DNA from: Trogon surrucura
Lineage: Eukaryota; Chordata; Aves; Trogoniformes; Trogonidae
NCBI GenBank assembly: GCA_020746105.1
Contig: CM036624.1
Span: 24,760,084 to 24,824,083 of the forward strand
Reading direction: 5' to 3'
DNA length: 64,000 nucleotides
The number at the start of each line of letters is the position of its first letter. The first letter of the stretch is position 1. The notes under the pieces were generated by a model. It saw only the letters and a list, made by a program, of their open reading frames with translations. It made no database searches and was not told the DNA's origin. Below are positions 41,421 to 52,293 of the stretch, in pieces. The position numbers and the translations under genes were made by a program.

Positions 41421-43588
41421 GCCATTTTGCACTGGGACTAGACCACAGTGGCTTCAAAATGCTGGGTGATATTCACCGAAGTTCTCAGCAAAATCTTCCC
41501 ATTACCAGCCCAGCTACGGTTAGTGTCTGTAAACACCAACCGCCTTTCCCAGCGTGACGTGCTCCAGAAATCCCAGCTTCTGGTGTCCCAGGGCTTCCTA
41601 ACACACAGAGCAACGCTCCTGCCCTGTCTGTTTCAACACAGGCACATCGCTCTTCACTTTCTCCGCCACCCCGACAACCCTTTTTCCCATGCACATCCCA
41701 GCTCTGATAGCCTTCATCTCCCACCAGCATGTGACTGAGCTCCACGCTGCCTGCCTGGGTCAGTTGTTTGGATATCATTAGACTGTCCTGACTGAAAGCC
41801 TTAATGAGGTGCTGATCCCATCATCCAATCACTCAGCTGAGCCAGAATGCATCCCATGGGACAGCCAGAAAAGACTGATGCAAGAATTCCAAGTGATGTG
41901 TAACATGAAAGGGCGCCATTCGCATCGCTAGGACTCACAGCCTGTCAGCACAGCCATTAGAAATCCTGGGCTACAGAGATTTATAATTCAACCCTCCCAC
42001 ACACAGAATTTGCTCCAGACTGAAACTTGGCACAAAATTCAGTCCCAGGAGGGCATTAAAAAAATAACCCATTCAACGGTTTCCGTACCATGCCTTCAAC
42101 TCACAGCCATTTAAATAATGGCAATTTCTCATTTCTCTTTTTAACTGAGGAAATCCAATATAAAACACCAGATTTACATAACATTGCAGGGGTGATACAA
42201 GCTGGCAACAAACTCAGGGAGAAGGCTGCCAGAGCCGTTCCGTCATCCCCTTTTGGTGAGTTTCTCCATTTGGATTCAGTTTAACAGAAAAATTTTTATT
42301 AGGTCTAGCTGACATCATGCGTAATCTGCAAATCCCACCTCCACATTGCTCAGGCAGCTTGCCCTAGCTTTGTACACCTTGTGTGCCTGCTGGAGGGGGA
42401 CAAGCCCTCCTGCGGTCAACACAGCCTTCCACTTGTGCTGCCAGTGTTATTTCTTCCCTGCAAACTCCGCTGGCTGATTTAGAGGACAGAAATTAGTTGC
42501 CTATTCAGCTGCAAACGACCAACTGGACAAGGAATGGCCATGTACAAAACAAAGAAGGGAACTGATGCAAGCCCAAAGAAATTTGTCAGCAGAGCCTTTG
42601 GTCTGATCAGAGATTGTTCTGACAACTACCACACCTGCTTCCAGGGAGAAAGACAGACCCAACCCGATTGCGGCTGCAGTCCTTTCTCCACCAGGTATTT
42701 CAATTCTTACGGGGCCGTCTGAGTTTGTCAGTGGAAAAAGAGATCTTGGAAGCTGAGGCAATGCCACAAACATTTATTAATAAATACATCAGACTTCAGG
42801 AAGTCTGCAGTAAATCACTGCGTGAGCATAAGCCTTCTGCTCCACCTCCACTCATCCAGAGATGCCTTTGGTGGCACATGCTGGGATAGCGAGGAGCTTG
42901 TGTCACCTGTCAAATATATCATCTGCCAGGTGGGCTATCAGCTCCCATCTCATTTCCACCAGCACCACTCCTTGCTCTCCCACAGCACGCCCGAGATGCA
43001 GCCCCTGTTGCCATGCTCCAGCTGAAGGACAGGGCATATTATGAATCATCACCAAAGCATCTGAACAGATTCTTCCTGTTTGTTATACAGGTCGACAAGT
43101 AGCACAACAATAATATAATTATATGACCAAATGCTACGAGAAGAAAATGAAGATTTGTGTCAGTGGTGAACTCCAAGGCTCCAAAACTCAGTAAGATAAG
43201 TCTTTCCTGTTCTTTAGAGAATTACTGACTTAAGGGTACTTAAAATCAGTTTGAACTCTCTGCTGCTGTCAGCAAAGATGCTACAAGATGCTATGGATGT
43301 CAACGTCAAAATGCTTCTTCCAGAATGTGGTGGCATGTCTAAACTGCCACTGTTGCAATGACTCTCCCCGTGTTCTAAACCATCCTCCCTAAATCTAGCC
43401 TCTGAGGTCCACATTCCAGCTGTGAAAATCCTTCCAAGTTTCTGAGAGCTACATGAACAGTATTTCTCTTAACAAGGGAACAAAGCTGAGCCCAAGGGAC
43501 CACCTGAGATTTCAAAACAGAAAGACAAGATGGGGCAAGCATCTGCAGAACCACCTTCATTTTCAATAACTGCACCGTTTTCTCATAC

Positions 43589-43683
43589 CTTGTCCTTTAA
43601 TTCCAAAGGGGGGTACAAAGTCCCTAATACGTGCCCATCTCCTGAAGGAATCATCCAAGAACATTGGTGCCGGCTTCGAGAAC
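43589..43683 (-). CDS. ST3GAL3: ST3GAL3 exon, stem to catalytic-domain junction (first of four here)
   Basis: This 95-bp exon reads (R)FSKPAPMFLDDSFRRWA followed by RIRDFVPPFGIKGQ(D), matching about residues 102-132 of human ST3GAL3. It encodes the end of the luminal stem and the start of the folded catalytic domain. The acceptor is a pyrimidine-rich run ending TTTTCTCAG, and the donor is AAG|GTATGAG. The exon takes one base to finish an Arg codon begun in the missing upstream exon. It leaves one G, which with AT from the next exon makes the Asp of GQDNLIK. Against the human sequence recalled from memory, the visible changes are Lys to Arg (FRRWAR) and Glu to Asp (RIRDF), both conservative. 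There are no stops or frameshifts. The boundaries rest on the splice motifs together with phase agreement. Confidence 0.95.
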
Positions 43684-44885
43684 CTGAGAAAACCAAAATA
43701 AGAGAGAAATTAACTCCTGAACTAGGACGGATAAATTTCTGTAGGGAGATTGAGAGAATCGCTATCAAAGTGCTGACTCTACATTCTCACTGTCAATACA
43801 GTAACATGGAAAATTTTACTTTTACCCCAAGGTGCCTGCAGTGGAACAAATCTTGCAGAATTTGTGCCCTGAGGACACCAAAATCACTCAAGCCTGGCAA
43901 TCACTTGTGCTCAAGAATTTAGAACTTCCCTGCTGCCGCCTGGCAATTTACTTAGCTACAATAAACTGTAAATTGCAACCTGAGTTTAGGCAGTTTTGCT
44001 TCCAGCTTCATAAGCACAAGCCGATCTCTGTGCTGTGCACGAGTGGGTGAGGAAGGGGTGCGGAGTTGCCTTTATATTGTTTGTGCCATACACACGTGGT
44101 GCTGCTTCGTGAAGGCGTGAGCACACTGGGCAGAAGTGTGTGGAGAGCAAAGCTGGCATTATCTGCTCTCACGGCTGCTTCTGCCTTACTCACATGCACA
44201 TACTCAGTACACAGTACCCAGCAGCTATCGTTAACACAGGCCAGAAAGAAAACAGTTCAGAAGATCATGGAGCAGCACTTGGTTTACAGAGAATGGAAAT
44301 TCAGTACAGATGTAGGTGTTTTCTTCCGCACTCATTAACATATAAATGATTCAAGAGAGGTCCTTGCCAAACCAAACAGTTGTGATCTATCCAAAAATCA
44401 CTTACAAAAGAGAGAACTAGTCCTTCTTAACCGTGTCATTACGGGAATACATTATCCTAATTACACCCTCGACAAGCACAGCAGCTACTAAAAATTTGTC
44501 TCTTATACAAACAATTAGTACAGTGGCCAGATAGAAGGAAGCAATTAGCAAAAGAAACTACAGAAATATTAACTTTCATGTGGGACCATTTCTGAGTGTT
44601 TCAAGATCACTACCAGAAAATACACTAATGCTATTAGAAATCTGTTCATTCCGTCATATTAAAACAGTAGAAGGGATCTCATGGATCTAAATCAATCATG
44701 GTACGCTACAGAAATGAAGAAAGGAACGCAGTGCACTGTCAGAGTTAGAGAGCACATCTCCACTACAGCCATACTGCACGTGCGATGCACACACACCTGA
44801 CATAGATACAGCCTGGCCAACCCAGGGACTGGCAGTGGGACAGATGTAATGCACCGGTTTAACCCTCCCTTCAGGCTGGTTTTGC

Positions 44886-44908
44886 ACTCAATGCTACTCA
44901 ATGCTACT
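44886..44908. repeat. 10-bp tandem duplication
   Basis: The unit ACTCAATGCT occurs twice head to tail, followed by ACT, giving 2.3 perfect copies. It looks like a recent replication slip in the intron. Confidence 0.85.
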
Positions 44909-47900
44909 GCCATCAGATAACTTTTGAACTACCTGACTTAAGATAAACTCATCTACACTATGCCACAGCCAGGTATAGAGCATCAATTTCAGATAGCAGC
45001 ACAATAAGGAAAGGACAGAATGATTTCTGAATTGTAAACCACTCAAAGTACAGTCCTATCACAGATGCCCAGTAAACCAGAGGTTGCAGAAATCTTTGGG
45101 ATGAGGAAGAGACACCAAGAATATTTAACAAAACAAGAAGAGTCAAATTCAGTCGTGCATACTGCTTCACAACCACTCATGCAACCTCTAATAAGATCAT
45201 CTATAACCATAAAAGCAGGATGCACAGATGACATGGCTGATCTAGGAGGAAAGGAACGTTTTTCCAGAGCTGAGGATATAGGAAAGGATACGTATAACTT
45301 TATGTGGGAAAAGGTGGGAAAGGTGTGTTAGATATATTAGAGCTTCTGAAGATCTTCAGTAAAAAATGTAAACCCACAGGATTACTTACAAACAAAACAA
45401 ACCAAAACAAACAGGACACAAGAATATTCTGAAAACATCCTAAAAACGTCAATAATCTGGCAAACTGGTTCAATGTTTTTTCAAGCATCTTGGTGCACTG
45501 AAACGTAAGTATTATGCTGTACGGGTGGGTCTCCAAGGAGTTATCTCGATTTCCTTCCAAAATCACTGGGAGGAATCTTTGCAGGATTCTCACACAGTGC
45601 AAGAGCTTTTACGACCTGAATGGCTACAGCACAGGTGTCCACAGCTCATCCTTTAGAGCTGCCACTTAAACTAATAGCAGAAGTCAGGTGCCACAGAAAG
45701 GTCCCCATGGTCCCCAAGCAGTAGCTGCAGAGAAGGCACTGCCTGGGGGTCACCAGCACCCTTGGGCTGGTTCGTTAAGTCGTCGAGCTAGTCTGGTTGC
45801 TGCTGTGATATGCAATCTTCAGGAAAAACTGAGACGCTTCCAGAAAAAAACTAGGTAAGTGTGTTTTATTCACCTCTCAAGAATCAAGACGATTCCCTAC
45901 AATAACGCTACAAAGTAGTGCAGTGTAAATAAAAACAAACTTGCCTGTTCAGTGTCCCTCTTCAGGCATGGGAAAGAAGGTACAGCCTGTAAGGTCAAGC
46001 CTAACTCAGAAGTTGGTGTTATTTATAGATGCCATTAACTGGCCTATTTGCGAGTCATACTACCAGGAAAAGACAGTTTACAGCAGTTTGACATGGACTA
46101 TGAAGTGTCTCTTCCTACTGCAGATTATTCCTCACAGGGTGCCTGGTAAAACCAGTAGGAAGGCCAGATCCCCTGGGCTCCAAGAGGAGTGCCCAAAACC
46201 AGCTGAAGCACCAGCAGGACTGGTCTGATGCTCTGCACTGTCCCTTCTGCATATGGCGACCAGGGGAACAAATGATGCTCAAGGAGAAGGGGGAAGTGAC
46301 CACTGGCCTTTTTATTCTATTTGCTACAAGTAAACTTAGGGATTTTTCTGGCACAGAACAAAATAGCCTTAGACCACCTACTGCTATTTGATAATATTTA
46401 ACACTACTGTACACAGAGCTAGGGAAAAAGACTTTTGATTCATACTTTAGCTTCACTTAAAAAGAGGAGGAACAGTTTGAGGGGAAATATTATATTCATA
46501 CTAGGGGGAAAAATTAGCAAATTGGAGGATATTTAGCTCCCATAAATCTTCCAGGTAATTCTATTTTGGAAATATTAAGAAATCATGATCTATGAAAAGT
46601 GCTTTGCCACCTCAATAAATTAGAGCAGGCAGAACGGGTGTCCAGCAGCGACCGGGAAGCGCAGTCTGCCAGAGCTCCCCCGGAGCACGGCTGCTCTGTC
46701 TCGGCTCTGAACCACCGCTGGCGTATTCTAGGACCCTTCAGGAGACATCGGGATGTGCCTCCAACGGGCCATGGGAATGCTCTCTGCAGAGCACCTAAAA
46801 TACATTCCAAGGAATGCGTGGGAGTCTGTCAAACAGAAAAATTAAATGTTTCCCAATGCTGTTAAAGTTTGTATCGACTGAGCAGCTTGCACAGAGGATG
46901 CTGCATTTTACCCAAGTCGTCTGTCACAGCTACCTAACATCAGCTCCAGAACGGAACTAGGCTTGTGGTCTACAGGCAAACAGCACATAAAGGGAGAATT
47001 TCTGGTTTTCAGCTTTAAATTTCAAGCACTTCCTCTCTACCTCACCCCAAATTCCAGGAAGACATAATGCAACCTCATAGCACATAATAGGATAAGAAAA
47101 TTGGGTGCTTGTGGCACACGCTTATGACCTCTGTGATTTGGGAGAGAAATGCCAAGCATCTAAAAGTTTCTGGTTTTAATGGCACACCCTGATAAAACAG
47201 CAAATGACATCTACATAGACTAAATACTGGATAACTACAAAGTACAGTCCGAACCTCTCCCAGCTCTCAAGTGTGCATTCCTTATATAAAGACATTAGTA
47301 AAAGCTCTAACACAACTTGTCACTGCACACAGTGAAAGGAAGTGTGCTGCCAGAAAACTGTTCTTAAAAAGGGATCTATATACACAAGCAAGTGTGATAT
47401 ATGTTTGTGCCTAGGTGATTCTGACTTTGGTGACAAAAGACCCTACATTTCCAGTTATTTTCTCCCTGACAAGTAAGAGAAGTTGTGACCCAAAAGCACT
47501 TCTACCTGGAAGGCTGCGCTAGCCTGCCAGAAGCATCCCAGCCAAGTTTTCTAACCATTTCCATTCTGTTTTTAAATACACAGACCCATTCACACCTACT
47601 TCTCTTTGATGTGTGCTGAGGTATTTAACACCAGTAGCACCAACTTTCCAAAGTATCCCTCCAATCTTAGTTATTCAAGATAGTTATTGAATAATTTCAG
47701 ACATTTAATCTTGACTAGAATCTGCTCCCTACTCCTATCTGCTGCTTTCAAGGCAATTAATACATAAATGTATAGAAGAGAATAAGCTAGACCACAGAGA
47801 AAGTAAAATAAACAAACTGCTCAGTAGTCCTTGGTCTTGATAAGAAGGGCAAAAAACATGGCCAAAATTCTGAAAGAGTGGAGGACAAGATGACACCACG

Positions 47901-49177
47901 TTTCTAGAGACCATGAAAATAAGGAAAGGCAGGCTGGCAGTTGCTAAGCTCCACTATGGGCTTATTTTTCAGATATTTCCTTCTTTCTCACCCTTCTCCT
48001 TTAAGCTTCTCTGCCCTTTATTTCTTCTTCAGTTAGGCAGAATCAGCAGAAAAGGAAAATTGGAAGCTGAAGCAAAAAAAAAAAAATCAACAAACACAAA
48101 TGGTGGTAGAACCTAATGTTATACATAACCTGCACACTGCATTTGTAAAAGGGCATGAACAGTGTCAGGTTTTTTTAAACGCTCAGAAGAATGACTTATT
48201 TGTTCTGGCATGACTTCTGTATTTTGTTTGCTTATGCTCAAAAACACCCACAGTTAGATGGAAGGCACAAATTCTACCAATTTTCTTAATAAAATAGCTG
48301 AAATACAAACCAAAGCACTCTAGCATTGAGTAATTAGCTCTGATAGAGGCATTTATAAAAACATGTACAGAAAATTTAAATTAACCTTTTGCTTTTTCCC
48401 TAGTGAGACTTAGATGTCTGTTCTCTCCCTTGCCTTCCTCACAGCATGGTGTGATAGCATAGGGAATGAGGAGGTTTGTGATGTCCTGATTTCACATTTC
48501 TTACTGACATTAATCCTCTGTCAAAAATCCAAGCAGCTCAAAGATTTCTCAAGCAGCTGAAAAATTTAAGTAACTGCATTAATAAGGATTAACCCCATCC
48601 TAGAACCAACATACTACTCTTTCTAAATCAGCAAACAAACGAGGCAAAAAAACCGAACTGCTGCAAAAAGAAAATCTTTCATAGTAGAGATCAGGACAAA
48701 AATTAAGTTGATCTTAGCGAACTGCAGAAATGGTCTAAAAATAAATAAATAAACAAATTAGACAATACAGTAAAGATAACTTTGCCTTGAAGAACGGTTG
48801 GTCAGTGCACCCTACCACTGCCATTTGAGACCCCTAATTCTTCCTCTGGAAGAAACAGTGAGCTGATGATCCTTACGTATCCCTTCCCAGGCTACCCATG
48901 CCTACTGACCTGGCATGTTCCTATGATTTCTCTTTCAGCCTGATAAAGTCCTGAGCTACTCGGCCATTCTTTATACAGATGCCACTGAATTACGCAGCAG
49001 TACACACCGCTTTGTTTTGTTCCCAGCCTTTTCGTATTAACCCTACTATTCGGGTTTTGTCCATTTCTGATCTGGTGTAACCACTTGTTCCTTCGCAGGT
49101 CTGCAAAAAGGATCATGAGGTGTAAAGCATAGTCCTTTCTTCTGACAGGAAGGGCCAGTAAATGCCACCACCAGTCC

Positions 49178-49197
49178 AAAAAAAAAAAAAAAAAAAA
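49178..49197. repeat. A20 homopolymer
   Basis: Twenty A on the plus strand, the longest homopolymer noticed here. CR1 does not leave poly-A tails, so this is not the tail of a neighbouring CR1. It could be a slipped microsatellite or the tail of a retrocopy too old to recognise. Confidence 0.9.
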
Positions 49198-49599
49198 GGG
49201 CCATAAGCAAAAAAAGAGGAAAGGGCAGGTAAAAGTCCACCAAACAAAAAAATCCTCTACCCATCCACAGGCCATGTAGCTGTTACTCGCAGCCATCCCA
49301 GCTTCCTCTGCTGGGAATGACTGCTCTGTACCTTTGAAGCACTCTGGAGCATCATCAACCTTCTCACCCTCTGTGCTCTCCATCACCTAGGAGGTTGTTT
49401 AAAATCATTGGTGCCGGCATTTTCCCACTGCCTGCTCAGTCCTCTATTTAGAGCCAGACCAGCTGCTCCGACAGATCTTAAAGGGCCTCCACGCTCTGCA
49501 CTGTGGTTCATACACAGAACATTGTTGTACTATTGTAGAAAAGATAAACATTCTATCATGACTGGAAAAAAATGTAACTATCACAGCTGTAAAACCCAT

Positions 49600-50140
49600 T
49601 AAGTACTCCACTGTATTCAGTATCAGAAGGCGTCAGCTCAAGGACCAGGCCGGGTTCTGGGCCTCATGCAAACAACACGAACAAACTGGGAAAAGGCCAT
49701 AGAATAGCTGCGAAAAAGTTCTAAGCTCTAGAAAACATGACCTCTGAGGAAAGCTAGAACAAAATGAATTTGTTTAGTCTACCAAAGAAAAAACTGAAAG
49801 AGGACATGATGACCATTAAATATCCCAAGGCCGCTGCAAAAGAGTAAGGGAATGTCTCCATATCCCTGGTAAACAGAAGTAGTAGCTCTGGGCCTAAAAT
49901 ACAGCACAGGAAACTTAGATCAAGTATTAGAAAAAGGTTTCTTATGCTTGGAATTATTTCATAGTGAAATCTATTGCCTAGATACAGCTTACAGAACTTG
50001 CATCAACCACATTGGTTTCTGATTCTATTGTAATACTTTTAAAAACAAGTTTACATCTAGTAAGCATGGGTTAGCCACAGCTGTGCCAACTTTTAAGAGG
50101 GAAAATTAAATAGATGATCTTTGAAAGCTCTGCACAGTTC
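49600..50140 (+). mobile_element. Ancient degenerate CR1 LINE fragment
   Basis: The plus strand follows the layout of the CR1 ORF2 end. About 49690-49800 parallels the CR1 step of a 'GGCCACxAAGATGATC...' block, then 'CTGAGGAAAGCTAGAACAAA' and 'TTGTTTAGTCTACCAAAGAA' blocks equivalent to the [16 protein letters not shown] region. A 'GGAAACTTAGATCAAGTATT' block at about 49910 then corresponds to the FRLDIRKKFF region. Identity is low and no frame is open for long, so this is one of the older insertions in the window. Limits are approximate. It lies antisense to ST3GAL3. Confidence 0.7.
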
Positions 50141-51591
50141 TATTTCTTTTAAAACCCTTTTCACAACGGGCTGACACTGCTAGGAGGTGACCAGGTACCC
50201 AACCTACAGTCTGCTGTAGTTGGGAATCAAGAGCTACCCTTCAGAGTCCTTGTGCTTCTTAAGTACTTACCTTTATATACGGTAACCAAATTTCAGTACA
50301 GACACAACTGCAGATAAGCAGCACATGGATTTTGCAAGCCTGCTGCCTGCCAAGACTGCCTTCTGTTTGTACCCTGTACCTTTGCGATAAACAGGAAGAC
50401 ACGTAAAGTTTAACCTTTCTGCAGTCATTAATATCTTGGGCTTACGCACCACCAAGGCACAAAACCAAAGGCTGACTTAATGTCCGTTCAGTCCCTCCTG
50501 CTAACTGACTACGTTCCAACATGCATGAAGTCCAAAAAGTGTCCTGAACACCTTACCTATATAATATGAATAATCATTGTGGGGACTGGGAAGTTTTGAG
50601 ATAAACTGTAAATATTAAAAACAAAAAGAACTCAGTTCACCTGCTGTAACAAAATCCTCAGACTTTCTTACTGATTCTCCAAACATTTTGGATGAAAAAA
50701 AGAACAACCACACACGTACACACATAAAAATAACAAGGTGCTTGGTTTAAAGGTTGCCTTCCCTTTGGGGGAAGCAAAAAAAATTATAAAAAGCGCTATA
50801 AAATTCAGTCAAGGCAGAAACTGTCCTGACCTGCCTCATGGTGCAGCATAAAAGACAATACTCAAAATTCATCAGTGTTCACTGAACCTTCCAATACCAA
50901 AACACAATCATATAAGGGTGAAAAGCTGACTTCTAGACAGCGTAGAATAATGTTAGTTTAAATACCAGTCTCCTAACATAATTTCAATGTCATGGTTTGT
51001 TTTTCACGTGTTATTGTCAAAGATGCAAGATTGAATTACAGCTAGTTTTTCCTACCAAAAGCCAGGTGGGGTGTTCAAGGCCTCCAAGGGAGCACTGAGC
51101 CAAATAGATGAGATTACACGGCATTTGGAAACATGATGAAGGTGAGCAAAAGCAGACTGCAATTACTGCCTGAGTTTTCAAAGCCCTCTGTGCAAATAAA
51201 AAACGAGATGAGGAGAGAAAGAGAAAGGGTCCAGTCCTTCTCCCTAGCAGAGTTAGCTCACATGGAAGATGCCAGCCAGCAGCTCTGCCAGCTGGGCAAA
51301 GTTTAGCACAATTATGTTCCTGCTCACATTCTGCCACAACCAGAAGGACATTGCTATTTCTAATGAAAAAGCATAGGAGAGCAATCACCCAGGCTAATTG
51401 CTGCTGTGCAACACCACATTCCCTGCAGGCAGGGTATCTATTTTTTTTCCGGTGAAGATCTCACATACGTTCCAGAAGGCTGCAGCTAATGATGTGTTCC
51501 CATCACTGACCTGTTGTCTTTCATCATAGATACTAATCAACTAGTTAAAGGTAGTGATTGCACTTTGCTTTTCTAAAGCCATCTTGCTGTT

Positions 51592-51624
51592 CTCTTTATT
51601 CTACTTTATCCTCTTTATTCTACT
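51592..51624. repeat. Short direct repeat, period 19 bp
   Basis: CTCTTTATTCTACT occurs at 51592-51605 and again at 51611-51624, a perfect 14-bp repeat with a 19-bp period. Confidence 0.8.
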
Positions 51625-52209
51625 AACTAAAGTTAATCCACAGCCATGCCATTGCCTGCAAGCCTCCCCACCCACTGCTCATTCCTTTTTGCGCATGTAC
51701 GTCAACAAAGTTGAAAAGCAATTGATAATTATGTAAGGAACAGGACAATGATGAAAAAGAGCCTTCCACCATCAGCTAAGCTGAAACTGCACGTATTGTC
51801 TAGCACAGATGTGACTGCTCTGTCGACGTTCAGCACAGAAGGGGAAGAGCTACGGCAGCTAACGATTAAATAGGCACTGAAGACAAATGAGCCTGACATG
51901 ATCACGATACAGCCAGCTGAAGACATTTAAAACCGGCAAGCTCCAGAGCAGCCTTGTGATGGAAGTCAAGGAAGACAGGAAAGTGCAAAACGAACGACTG
52001 GATGTGAAGCTTGGTTAGTTTCTCACAGGGGCTGTATGATCCAGTGTCTGCATAAGCAGGGGACTGGACTTCATAATGGATTTGGTTCCTGAATGCCTGA
52101 TGTTCCTTTGCCTACCAGATCCTTTCAGAATGCAGACAAAAAACTCCTATTAAGATGATACAGAAATTATTAATTTGCTACAAAGTACACACCACAGGAT
52201 TAACAGAGG

Positions 52210-52293
52210 TCACAGAATCACAGAATGGCTTGAGCTGGAAGGGACTTTAAATATCACCTGGTTCCAACTCCCTGCCAATGGCAGGGACACCTT
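52210..52293 (-). mobile_element. Short CR1 3'-end fragment
   Basis: The plus strand shows CACAGAATCACAGAATGGCT, then GAGCTGGAAGGGACTTTAAA and CCAACTCCCTGCCAATGGCA, the reverse complement of a standard CR1 3' UTR with its tandem ATTCTGTG terminus. Only about 84 bp survive, so it was truncated at insertion close to the 3' end. The short sequence stays near consensus, suggesting moderate age. Confidence 0.9.

Larger units (their letters stand above)
29821..43588 (-). other. ST3GAL3: ST3GAL3 intron, 13768 bp
   Basis: This is the longest complete intron in the window, from GTATGAG (ending at 43588) to CCCCAG (starting at 29821) on the minus strand. It contains homopolymers (A16 at 36446-36461, A16 at 41405-41420, G10 at 39701-39710) and an unassigned protein-like patch at about 40180-40806. 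There is also a weak CR1-end-like motif near 39629. I see no further ST3GAL3 exon and no well-preserved transposon. Confidence 0.88.

Noticed and set aside
48892-49386. 164-codon minus-strand frame with a poly-Phe run
   Set aside because: The Phe run is simply the A20 tract read on the other strand; the rest resembles nothing known.
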